The position numbers and the translations under genes were made by a program. Source: Diorhabda sublineata (Eukaryota > Arthropoda > Insecta > Coleoptera > Chrysomelidae). From it: a stretch of 64,000 bases of DNA. The DNA is taken from NCBI RefSeq assembly GCF_026230105.1, contig NC_079481.1:13967042-14031041 (forward strand), written 5' to 3'. How positions within the stretch are numbered: position 1 is the stretch's first letter; each line of letters starts with the position of its first letter. The notes below the pieces were generated by a model. The model did no database searches, was not told the origin of the DNA, and was given only the letters and a program-made list of their open reading frames with translations. Below are positions 1-12,600 of the stretch, piece by piece.

Positions 1-880
1 TATAATCTATATTTTTATGAAAATTTGAATTCAAGCTCTACTTACCATCCTCTACAAAATCTTTCTTATGCCGAATCGGGTTTTTTATATTTTGGGGGGT
101 GTAAACTACCCTTTATTAAAAAAAATTTTATGCATGTTTCGGTTAAAATGAAATTTAAATGTATTATTCTTAAATCTGTTGACATTCTTAAACACGTTTA
201 TGATCAATCAGATTTATGCAACCCCTCCAAAGACAATCCTCTGATGGTAGTAATATTGTAATATTGAAAGCTTTTTTAAAGACACTTATTATGATCTCAA
301 TATTCATGAAAATTTGAATTCAAGCTCTACTTACCATCTTCTACGAAATCTTTCTTATGCCGAAACGGGATTTTTATATTTTGGGGGGTGTAAACTACCC
401 CTTATTGGAAAAAAGAAAGATAATCTCAAATTTTATGTATGTTTCGGATAAAACGAAGTTTAAATGTATAATTCATGAATCTGTTGACATCTCAAACACG
501 TTTATAATTAATCAAATTCATGCATCCCCTCCAAAGACCATCCTCTGAGGGTTGTAATATTGAAAACTTTTTTTAAAGACACTTATTAAAATCTCGATTT
601 CAAAGAAAATTTGAATTCAAACCCTACTTCCCCTTTTCTACGAATCTTTCTATGACGAACCGGGCTTTAAATATTTTGAGGGGTGTAAACTAACTTTTAT
701 TGAAAAAAAATTTTAAAATCTCAAATTTTATGTATGTTTCAGATTAAATGAAGTTTAAATTAATTATTCGTAGATCTGTTGATATTTTCAAACACGATTA
801 TGTTCAATCAGACTCATGCAACCCCTCTAAAGACCATCCTCTAAGGGTAGCAATATTGAAAGCCATTTTTACACTTATTA
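1..880. repeat. About 290-bp tandem repeat, three diverged copies
   Basis: Three successive copies start near 18, 305 and 601. Each has a GAAAATTTGAATTCAA-type opening, then a segment ending in a GGGGTGTAAACTA motif, then a segment around CTGTTGA(C/T)ATT, then an ATCCTCT(G/A)A(G/T)GG segment. The spacing is about 287-296 bp. Copies differ by scattered substitutions and small indels. The short open frames on the plus strand lie inside the repeats and shift between copies, so they are not treated as genes. The array may continue left of the window. Confidence 0.85.
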
Positions 881-1930
881 TAATCTCGTTCAAACGTTCG
901 TATTTCTTCATATTTGCGCTGGAACTTTTACGTATCTACTTAATTAAATAGAATTATTTTCACGAAAAATTACCAAAAGGCCTTTCGTTTTCTAGCTCCT
1001 CCAATCTGGACTCTGATCTGGACCTGCTCAACCTTCTCTCTACTGCTGTCAGATTCAATAGAGCTGATAGAGAAAACGGAAATTTTCCGGTTTCGATAGA
1101 GGTATAAATAAAAAATTTATAGTTTTCGAATGGTACAAAATTAATAAGAAGCCATTCGTTTGATTTTTTCCGTAAAAATCGAATATTTTCTTGCTAGAAA
1201 CAAGATTTTTCACCGCACATGCGCTGAATCTAATCTTTTCCTGCTAGGAGCATATGCCATCCTATTCCTAGAGGAGTACAAATTATTTAAAATTCATTTT
1301 CGGATGGTACAAATTATATCAAAACCAATCATATGGAGTTTATTTAGAAAATAGTTTGTCCTCGTGCCAGGATCGGATTCATAGTGAGTAAAGACGTTGA
1401 TGTAGATAAGACTTTGTCGGGTTTGCGAATGACAACATGGTTGGCCGATTTATAAGATTGAGGAAAGTATGAAAAAGCCATGTGGACGTCTGACAACTCT
1501 TAGAGCCTATAAAAATTACCTTAAGCTGGTCTTCCAGCTCCACAAGTCGGTCGATAGTGAATGGAGTCTCTCAAGAAACTGTGTTTGTTAGTTAACTGCC
1601 GGGATCGAAAGTGAGGTTATGTATGTCTCGGGCTGCCCTCGTACAACTTTAATAATACACAAAAAAATATCGGATAACGAAAATACGCTAAGAAAAACTA
1701 AATTGTTTCTTAATTTTTTATTAACCTCCCAAAAATTATATAATTATAAAAGTATAAAGAATTGATTTATATAATACATTAACGATTTACAAAATATGGT
1801 AACTTTGAATATATTAAAGACATTATTAGTCTGCTTTCTTGAGTTTACAGCAGAATTAATAAATCAGAATTCAGTGTTAGTTTACGAATTTACACAGATT
1901 ACAATAAAGTAATTAAGTTAAAATTTCTAG
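881..1930. other. Unassigned AT-rich stretch
   Basis: No coding exon, RNA gene or transposase signature was recognised. The 1360-1650 part is less AT-rich than its surroundings and contains two similar phrases (CCAGGATCGGATTC and GCCGGGATCGAAAG). This could be a decayed element, but no terminal repeats were found. Confidence 0.4.
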
Positions 1931-1935
1931 AACCG

Positions 1936-2290
1936 TTAAAATTCATACTGAACACACTATTTATTTTTACCACTACTCTAACACTCACAATTACTCTGTC
2001 TGACGCGCGTTTCGATAACCAAGTTATCTTCTTCAGAGACTGAAATGAAACTAATACCTATTTACATGACTTACTTGTTTTATACTAAATTTTCTCATCA
2101 ATCAACCTTCTACTAAACTATAGAGTGGGTTTTAAAGAAATATGGACAAACGGCCTTCAGTATAAAACAAGTAGGTCATGTAAATAGATATTAGTATTAT
2201 TGTAGTCTCTGAAGACGATAACTTGGTTATCGAAACGCTTCAGAGAATTAATTGTGTGTGTGTTGGTGTTGGTGTTGGTGTTGTTTTTAG
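1936..2290. mobile_element. Palindromic MITE-like element, family P, copy 1
   Basis: Inverted arms face each other. The left arm carries GTTTCGATAACCAAGTTATC followed by CTTCAGAGACTGAA near 2010-2043. The right arm carries the reverse complement, TCTGAAGACGATAACTTGGT, near 2207-2226. The inner parts (a CTATTTACATGAC-type segment and its complement) also pair. The right edge runs into a TTGGTG microsatellite at about 2259-2285. Further copies of the same core lie at 10.5, 32.5 and 56.1 kb. No coding capacity is seen, so this is a non-autonomous element. Confidence 0.7.
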
Positions 2291-2650
2291 TAAATGTTTA
2301 AAAGAATAAAAAAAAACCGTGATGGTTCACCTTGGATAATTTTTTATGATTTTAAAAATCTTACAGACGTGTCCTTTCATTATCTCAAGAAGCTATTCAA
2401 GACATCAGTTTGATAGTGAAAACATGTTTCCAGAATTGGTTTGAGCGTATGCAATAATGTATAGACCTTAACAAATCGAAAGTCAATTCTCATACATCCA
2501 TTTAAAGTGAATTCTTTGAGTTTGAGAAGGATTTGAGACTTCAAAATTATTTTTGGAGAAGATTTGAAAATCGAGTGGATTAAGCTCGTCAGTTTCATTT
2601 GTAAATGAATCACTCGTTTATGTCTTACAAAAAGTATTGTCAACAATACT

Positions 2651-2656
2651 TTTATT
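2651..2656 (-). promoter_or_regulatory. Polyadenylation signal of the T-box gene
   Basis: TTTATT on the plus strand reads AATAAA on the minus strand. It lies 91 nt beyond the stop codon at 2747, an ordinary distance for an insect 3' UTR. Confidence 0.5.
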
Positions 2657-2746
2657 TCAAATTGTAATCTATGTAAACCTTCCACTTAGACATTGTCAAA
2701 TATTATTATCACAATATATACATCAGGTAATCAAATGTAGTATATC

Positions 2747-3671
2747 TCATTCGCATCCAATAATCGCTCTTATTGAAAAATCAGTCAGTTTCACTGGTTT
2801 TGGTAATTCTTGCGATGGAAAATAATTATTATGTAAACTAAGATCGATGGAACTGGGTATATTGGTTTGATTTAAACTGGGATTCCATCCCATGTAATAA
2901 GGTGAACTACCATAATAGAAATCGGTAAATCTTGAACGATAACTTGGAAGGACTGGTCCAAAGCTACTTGTTAGATCCGTTGGAGAATGCGTGGAAGTTG
3001 GAAGGAAATAATTCGAGTTGTCACTATTTCTCGTTACGGAATTATTTTCAAATTGCTGCGAATTATTTGAAGATAGAGAATGCGAAGACGCTGGTGATAA
3101 TCTCTCATTTTCGGAGGGTGAATCATCTACTACAATGAGTTCGTTTTCTATCGAATCCTTTTTTTCGCTACTTTTTCTTCTTTTACATTTCGCCTGCCCA
3201 GTTTCTCTGAAACCTTTAGCGAAAGGATTGTAATCAATTTTTAGTTTGGTAATGTTTTCGTTCTGGTAAGCAGTTACTGCAATAAATTGCGTCTCCGGGA
3301 AAACAACAGTTGATTTTCTTGACCAAATAACATCAGTCAATTCATTTTCTCTAATTATCCATATTTTTGGTTGATACTTGTGCATTGAAGCTAATAGAAT
3401 TTGTCCGGCTGGTGGTGATACTGAATTAGTAAGTTTGAGTCTGCTAAATTTAATAGTTTGAGACATCCAATAAGATCCTTTTGCTGGAGAATCAGGGTGC
3501 GAATAGAAGCGCTGTTGGCCGTGGGCTTCTTCAGATCCAGTTGGAAACCAACCTCCTGATGTCGAGTATTTGAATCGAGTTCCAGACACTCCTTCCATTT
3601 CAAGAAGAATGTGGTACTTTGTATCCGGACATAGACCATCAACTTTTATGTCTATGGATGGAAACATTCGT
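2747..3671 (-). CDS. T-box gene, coding exon 3 (most of the T-box, C-terminus)
   Basis: The acceptor is a pyrimidine-rich tract ending CAG at 3674-3672. The exon opens A-CGA-ATG, completing the split Arg codon and giving Arg-Arg-Met-Phe-Pro. The reading frame then runs uninterrupted for 306 codons from the Met at 3667 to the stop at 2747. It encodes residues 55 (last base of the codon) to 362. The rest of the T domain and the whole C-terminal region are in this one exon, with no internal introns. Opposite-strand frames across it (2932-3233) are antisense shadows. Confidence 0.95.
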
Positions 3672-6600
3672 CTGAAACAAAAAAAATATTTTCATTTTCC
3701 ATTATTAATGAGTAAAGAAACTTTTTACTTCTCAATATAATCATTATTAAAATTCCAGCAAGTTAGGGCAACATCTTTAAGACACCATCATCAAAGTTTT
3801 ATTTACTAGCCACCAGTGAAGGGAATACCCTTACCAACGGCATTCAACAGATACATAAGAAACAAAAAAAGAAAACTAATACGTGAAAAATGCAAACTAA
3901 GACACAGATGGCATCAAATTAGTGCTCCAAAAGACCAAACCAGACTTAATAATGCTATCCAACAAGAAAGAATATCAAGAATAAGACTATAAATGAGATT
4001 TAAATGAATAAACAAATGACGAATCAAAGAAATACTTACTATCGAATACGAAGAAGAGATTAAAGAAAACAATCGCCTAGAATCTTCCAAACAAAATCCA
4101 AGATGGTAAATGGGATGGAAACAAACAATAAACGGAAAGCAAATGGTTCCGCAGAACATTTAGCAAATGCTTTTACAGCCAACGAGAAAGAAACACAAAT
4201 TGAACAGATTATACTAGCTTGGATATAACCAATTCGAGGTCTGGCTATTAAATAACGTGGCTGCGCGTCTAGAGGGAAGGTATCTAGATATCTTGTCTAT
4301 GCACGTCCCAAAACACATTTCCGTTACTATTATAGTATTTGTGCAGTAGCGGTTTGAAACGAACGAATTGATCGTTTTTTTCGACATTAACGGTATCGTG
4401 ATGACTGAATGGGTTTTGGTAAGAGTGCGAGAACGCGCTATCTGTGAAGCAGTATTTGGCCAGTAAGCGCACTCCAATGCTCGAACACTCGCCGTACTTA
4501 CCAGATTGGGCACCGTGCGACTTTTTTTGTTTCCGAAGATAAAATCTGCCTTGAAAAGGATCCGATTTGAGTCGATGGAAGCGGTAAAGCAAAAAATGTG
4601 GCAGAGTTACTGAAGGCCGTCACCAAAGAAGATTTCCAGCACTGCTTCGATCAATGGAAAAAATGTAATATTCCAAAAGAGATATCTATAATGATTAAGG
4701 AGACAATCCAAAGAATATTCTTGGTTTTAAGTAAATCTTAAGGAAAATACTACATCAAAGAAAGTAGTAGAAGTCATAATGATTTCCCAACCGGTGGAAG
4801 CCCACGTAAATATCTTCATAGAGGTCATCAGTATTACCAAGCGATGAAAGCTATTTGAGAAAATTCTAATGGAAAGATTGAGTATTATAATTGGATATAT
4901 ATATATAAAGATTCATGGTAGTATGATTTGAAGAACTAAGCACTTGAAAAGTGGACTGAAGCCTGAAGTATGGTTATTTTATTGTAAGATATAACAGAAC
5001 GTATTAGAAACAAACTGCATTTTTTTTAATCTGATTATCGATTATGAAACAATCACATTTAAAAAAATGTCTCTTTATAATTTGTTAAACCACCGCCAGT
5101 GAAAAATACCTCGAAAGATGTTTCTATAGTTTTGAAAAGAAGGGCGCCTATAAAATTACATAAGTAAGATGATCCGTATGTCGGTAAGGGCAGACAAAGA
5201 GGCTAAGAATAATGTTAGAAAGACCATTCTGGCGTCCGTTAACACGTTTAATACACTTGACTTATCGTGTACTGAAAAACTACCGCAAAAACTATATTAT
5301 GCTGAAAGGGACAATATATTAAGATAATACCCCATTTTCAACAATAAAGGTTTGATATACAAAATGAGTAGAGCCTGAATCTCCTTCATTTTATGAAGGT
5401 ATGTGTGAAATAATATGGATATTAATAATGAAGATGAGTGGTAGCCACTGCACACGATTATCACACTATACTTTAACAATCAGGACTACCTATTAATGTT
5501 TGTCAACATAGTATTTAAAATTAATAGTAATATTTGTTTTACCCGTTATATTATAAGTAGTACTGTTTATGGTATTTGTACTTGTTATATTATTAACACT
5601 TTATATGGTACAGTTATTCACTTAGCTATTTTCAAAAAACTGGTACATCAAGCGCGCAGGTACATTTAGAAAACATTCCGCCGAAGTGAGTCCTAAAGAT
5701 GGACAAACATACCAAATTTTGAATAATTATTATCATTAATTCAAAACGAAAAACCATCAACAACATCTAAGATTTTCCAGCAAATGTTGATTAAAAATTA
5801 ATAGAAAAAAATATTTTTTCTATGAATGAGTGCATTTTTGGTTTAGGTTAGATCCGATTAAGTTCTTCTATTATTTACCACCGTGCGATCGCCTCACGTG
5901 CGCTAGATGCGCCCTCCTGCATAATCTGTGCGCTCGAACCACCGTGCGATCGCCTCACGTGCGCTTGATGCGCCCTCCTATATAATATGTGCGTTTAAAC
6001 GTTTAATTTACGTGCGCTCGATGCACGCATTCTTTTGATGATACCCATATAGGCTGGTATACCCTAATAAACAACATACAATTTTTGTTTTAATCACGTA
6101 CATTTTTTTGTGACAAATAAATATTTATTTCTGATTTCATATACGTCTCTCATTTTTTATTTGAATAACTTCTTCTAGACGACTATATTTCTACGAGGGT
6201 TGCTACTTGAGTTTCGAGAGACAAATAAAAACAAATATTTATAATTGAGTACGACGTTATTGTTTTTCAAAATATGAATACACAACCAATACACAGAGAT
6301 GTATAATATAGAAGCACAAGCGTACGACGTGCTTTTGATTTTTGCGGAAAAAATTCGCGCAGATATCGATATCGCATAAAAAATAGTGGTTAAGTTACGT
6401 TAGGTTAGGTTAGGTGAGGTTAGGTTAGGTTAGATTGGGTTAGGCTAGGTTAGGTACTAAGTACTCAAAAAAAAACCTGCACACGATTTTACTGGCTCAA
6501 TAAGTGGGGTTCGTTGGTTAGGTTATGTTAGGTTAGGTTAGGTAGTAACTACACAAAAAAACCTGCACTCGATTCTACTGGCCCAATAAGTAGAGTTCGT

Positions 6601-9600
6601 TGGTTGGGTTAGGTTGGGTTAGTTTAGATTATGTAGTAACTACACAAAAAAACCTGCGCTTGATTCTACTGGCCCAATAAGTAGGGTTCGTTGATTAGGT
6701 TAGGTTAGGTTAGGTTAAATCTGATCAACCATCAACGCTGAAAATTATGCTATACTTATAAAAAGCGTAGCTTCTGTAATAATTCTAAAAAAACATTGAC
6801 TCAAATATAGCATCAAAATATTTAAAAGAAACTGATCTAATCTGTACAGCAAGTTTGTATATGTCGATTCCCTACTGATGGATATTTTAAGCGAGTACAA
6901 ATATTTCTTAATCCATCTCTGTATATCGGCCACCCCGATGAACATAAGCCTTTGTTATTAAAGAACCGGACAGGTAGTTTCTATAGCACACTTGATAGAC
7001 CGATAATGGTGTTTTCACACACGGCTACCAAACGAGTGATTTAGTATTATGCGAAAAGTACCGCAAAGCTTTGTTTGTTAGTTGTAAGAACTCTAGAAGA
7101 GGCTCACTTTGCTCACATTCGCACACTACTTAATACCTAATTAGGTACGGGCTGATAGATATTTGACGATGTATCTACGAAAAAATCCCCCAATAGTTGA
7201 AAAGTATCGAACTAGATCGTGACTTTCACTCCTTACAACGAAATAATATCCCAATATTAAATAAGTATGAGAAAATCCCTACTCCCATCGAAGAAAACGA
7301 TAATGTCATAATTATGTCATATAAAACTGCAACGTTTTCTTTTTCCAGATGACAACAATCTTTCTTCTAGTCTTAACGCTTCAATTAGCGACTGCAATTC
7401 AAATCAAGGAACTTCGAAACTCAGTTCTTCCCGTCTCCCTAAGTCCCACGTTCGTAACTAATGCTCAAAATACATTTTCATCCTCTTTTTCTTATTGTGT
7501 CGTATCAAGTCCCCTTGACGTTGGCGATTATCTCTATCTTGAGCTAATCTAAATAACTGTCCTGATTCTCTTATCTCAGTCCATTCTTTAATATTCTTCA
7601 ATCAAGAGGCTTGATCCTTCCAATTCCTCTACGACTTCACCCATCATAATCTGGAGGATATTAAGCCGGCTACCACGCATTATGTGTCCCAAATAAGCTA
7701 TTTTCCTGCATTGAATGTTATCCATCAACTCACGAAATGCATTTGCTCTGTTAAAAATACAAAGTAATAAGTAAAAATGATATGGTTTCTTGTTATAAGA
7801 CTTGAGGCATGCACCATCCACTGATGGGTCTCCGCAGATCACTCTATGAGGTCTTCTGGTCTGCGTCTTTTCAATCTTATCTGTTCCAATGAATCAGTAT
7901 AAAGCTTGGAAATTATTGTTTTTGTTGCGGTTTTTGTTTCTTGTCGCTGATGTCTAAATAACTTTATTGTAATACCGAGGTCTGTGTGTAATGTTTGGTT
8001 GCTTACAAACCATGGAGCATTAGCTATTATGCGAAGCATTTTAGATTGAAAAGTTTGCAGTATCTTGGTGTTCGATGTTTTTATTGCAATCCCATAGCTC
8101 TATGCCATATGTCCATATTGGTTTTAGGATAATTTTGTATATAAGTATCTTATTTTTCATTGTTAACTGCAATCGTCTGCCGAACACCCAGTTCATATTT
8201 TGAATTTAGCTCAAGTTGTGTTTTTTAATTTGTATGTGTGTTTCTTCCAAGTTAACTTTTGGTCCAAGTGTAGTCCGAGGTATTTGACTTTTGTTTTCAC
8301 TGGAATCGGCATATCGTTAATGGTCACTTGTGGACAGGCACCTCCTTTTGTGGTGAACGTGATTTGTGTGGATTTGTCAGTGTTGACTTTCTGATGTAGT
8401 AGAAAATTTAACAATGCCCTCGATCTCTTAAATTCAATACAGAAAAATACTCTTCTTTACCATAAAATTAAGCACAAATCCAAAAGAGGATTATTAGTAG
8501 GAAAAGTAAATAAATGGCTCTTTGGCACATTAGACGCAGATGACGAAGAACGTTTTAATACATACTTCCAAATAATTAAAAACAAAGAAGAAACAATACA
8601 AACATTCGATATTGACATAAGTAATCAAAGCCAATGAATCTCAATTACAAAAACTAACGGATAATCAAAATATAATAATCAGTGAATTACAACAAATATA
8701 TTAACATATGTTCAATGTTTCTCATGCATTTTACTTACCTTTAATTTTGAACAACATTATAAACCAGCTGTATAAAATTCAATATTTAATCAATAATATA
8801 GATAACGCAATATCTTTTGCTGAAGAAAATACTCTGCATAATTCGATTCTAAACTCAAACCAATTAAACGATTTGATATTTTCTTTTCAAATAACATATG
8901 GCAAAGATAGAATAAATTAAATTCCAGGAACCAATAAATTATTACAGTATTTTCAGTACACAAGTAACGATAAAAAAAAGTATTGTATTGTTTTCGATAT
9001 ATATACTACTAATTATAAATCCAATCCCGTTTACATTGTAAAAAATATCCATATACCCATCCTGAACCAAACTATTATATTACCTCATCCTTATGTATTT
9101 GAAAATACGCAATGGTGAGTAACAGAAATATGCCCAGAAGTAGAAGACATCTTCATCTACAAGCAAGATTTGCTACTCTAGAAGAATGCCTGGAAGTACA
9201 TTATAAGGAAACCTTAGTAGAAAAACTACATGGAGAAGAAATTTTAGTGTTTCCAGCTGGATAAATTACTGTAAAAACCTACTCTGAAAATACGAAGAGG
9301 AACTTAGAAAAACCCAGATTTTCTGAACTTGTGGAGGAAGGAGTTAAGTGATCCAAAACAGCCCTTATTACAGCGGCGCATCATTATCAATTACTTGCTT
9401 ACAATGAACTCTAACCTCATTAATTAAGTTTATCATCACTATAAATTGACTGTATTTCATATTTCTTTCAACTTTAACCCCATTAAGGTATCATCTTCAA
9501 TTATTTATTATTTAATTATTATTAATGTGACTATAATTAACCATAAATATATCATTATTTAAAAGATAAGAACGAATATTTAAAGAAGCTTGTAAACTAA

Positions 9601-12600
9601 TACGTTGTTCATTTAATTTAATATTCTTCTAGTCGGATTAGTGTAACCAATTGTAACTTTAAATTATTATTAAATTCTCAGTTTGCTAAATGAATTGTTT
9701 TTAGAAAGCAAGTTGGTGAATTGAGTTATTTAATTCTAGTTTAGTTTGTAATTGTTATTAAAAATATTCTGTTGTGTCTGTTTTTACTTTATTACTTATA
9801 AAATTTTTTTGATCTTTTTTGGTTAAACGCTATTATTATAGGCCAATAGTCAACATATTTTTCTTCCAAAATCTTGCAAAAAATATTTACATCTTGATGG
9901 AAACATTCCTCTTATTCATCACTCATATTTTCTAAGCTGTAAGGAAAAAAATGTTATTGTATGTAGGAAGTGAATATTTAATGACGTATTTAGTCCTATC
10001 TGTTGAAAATTGTTCAATATGTTAACCATAACATGATTTTCACATTTTTTCTTTCCCAAAGTTTTTGGAATTATTTCCAAGCATTAACAAATGAAAAAAG
10101 ACAGTGTCGATCAAGGCATGTCCACTTTTCGCGACGATCAGAACTTTATATATTCCTCTAAACATTTTAATGCAATTTAAAACAAAATATTGGACGTTGC
10201 GTATTAATTGACGAACATAAACTGATGTCACCATGTAGGGCAGTTAAAAATGACTTGATTGAAGAAAAAAGTGACATTATTGACATTGAAATTGAGCTCA
10301 TATCTAGTAAAAAACCTTGAATCCAAAAAAGCCCTTCAATTTCAGTCCTACGCACCTACAAAAAAAAACTGTAGCTAAGCCAATCAATACATAGTACCAC
10401 GGAGGATGCGGCAGAGGTCATTATGATCCTTAACCGAGCGGAATTTTCTCTTAAAAACTTATCTCTAAGTTGGAACTTCAGGAACCGTTCGTTATATTCA
10501 TAATGAACACACTATTCCCATTACCATTAACCCTGCACTTACAATTACATAAGTTACACTGCGCGTTTCGATAATCCAATTATCGTCTTCAGAGACTAAA
10601 GATAAACTGTATCTGAAGACGATAAGTTGGTTATCGAAACACTCATATCAGACAGTGTAATTGTGAGTGCTGGTGTAGTGGTGGTATGAACAGTGTATTC
10701 AGTAGACTCATCTCTTATATAACAGAAAAATCTACCAGTATAATGTGAACCCATCTCATTAATTCCGGCTTTTAGACAGCCACGTTTTGAGATATGACAA
10801 TATTGATACGAATACCTCAAATTTGACATTGCCGTCATGAATATTGACATTTTTGGTCAAAAATGGGATCAAATTGCGAACATTTTCTTGCGATGATTTT
10901 CTGTGACTTTGGAAATTGATGAAACTAACAGCAGTCGAATCGCGAACATTTTCTTGCGATGACTTTAGAAATGGATTAAACCAACAGCAGTTTTCCGATC
11001 AACTCGCTTCGACTTTTGGTGTTGAAGCATCATCTCAAGTCAGTCTGTTTGCTTCAAACGCATATAAAAGTGTATTGATTGGGTATTTAATTTGAAAAAC
11101 AATGACGTCATAGTCAATTATAAATATCTCGAAACTTAAGTAGCAATCCTCCTAAATTATATGATATTTAGAATCCTACATCTCAAACAGAATGCTTTTG
11201 CTAAAATTTTTTGGTTTAAGACACGAACATTTATAATCATTTGTTTAGGGGTACATGAAAAAAATTAATGTTTGCAAACCAGTATAATTATTGTACCCGG
11301 AGAGGAATCAAATCATTCCTTCTGGCACGTAAAGAAATTCATATAGCGGTTTGGTATCTAACAAGGCGAGGAAAGGAAAATACCGAAATATGTATAGGAA
11401 GTGATCATTCATTCTAGTTAATCACAGTAATCACGAGGGCCTTCCGTTTGCGGTGTCAAATTGTTATTATAACGTGCCACGCACTTCATTTTCTGGGATT
11501 ATTATTAAAATAACAAAACAAAGAAGTCGAAAACCGCCGCTGTTGCTGTTGAGGTTTACGCATCTGTCATAGTAAAAGCAGGAAGGTCAGTTTGACGCCT
11601 AGATAACTTCAGATCGTCGACAAATCGAATCCGTACGTTTTATAGAATAGTCCGGTCAAATTAGAAAAAAAATAAGAGTGAAGCTACATAAATTCCTATC
11701 AATCAGTAAAATTGTCTAAAATACAATTGTAAATAAAATTTGAGTGATCCTCATCATTTCCATGTATGGAAAAATTTTATTCAAGGTCAAAAAATGAGTT
11801 TTTCACGATTATTAGTTATTAGAGCCACCGTTTCTGAGATATAACGATTCAAAAAGTTGTAAAACTTATAATGTTTGAGATTTACTGTCGAAAGTATTAT
11901 ATGTATATTATTGCACGAGAAATACCAAATGATGATGATAATTTATTTGATGATTGTATCGATCGTAGCAGTGACTGTTATACGTTCCATTTTGATTTTT
12001 CTGTGCAAGTCACATGTTAATTTTACTCTAATCGTAAATTTATCATACAGTTCCAGTGCAATAAGTATTTATTAATAACTGAAAAAGTTTTCACTCTCCA
12101 TATAAATAAATACGTGTTGTGAGCTCCCGCTAACAACGGCCATTATCGTACCTGTACTTATTGTACTTAACATTTTTTACAAATTTGAATCAAAACAGAA
12201 AAAACAGAAAAAAATCAACAGAGACAATTAGAACAAAGAGAAACACGTAGATTTATAGCAAACAGACGTAGAGGAATTGAACAACAATGCCAACAAGTTC
12301 TTCGACCATTTATTTCTCGGACTACCAATCCAGTAACAACGATGGCCGGGTCTACTTATAAATCACCCTTCATAAAATACTGGCACATTATTTGAAGGTA
12401 GTTCATACTGCTACAACAGAACTATTAAACTTTCAAATTCATATTTTGGTTTATAATATTTTTCAAACTGGTATATATTCAAGATGCATTATGACAGAAA
12501 ATAGAATTTTGAGAACTTTTATGAGAGAAAAATAAATTTGGGAATGCGTTGGTTGTAATTTTGTTAGGAGAATATAGCTTGTTATAGCTTGGAAGTGATT

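Noticed and set aside
1360..1650. Possible solo LTR
   Set aside because: No TG..CA ends or target duplication could be demonstrated.
2932..3233. Plus-strand open frames of 68 and 71 codons
   Set aside because: They lie antisense to the T-box exon and reflect its codon composition; no domain.
7349..7552. 67-codon plus frame starting with a hydrophobic stretch resembling a signal peptide
   Set aside because: No splice context or family; it runs against a LINE-like segment on the other strand.
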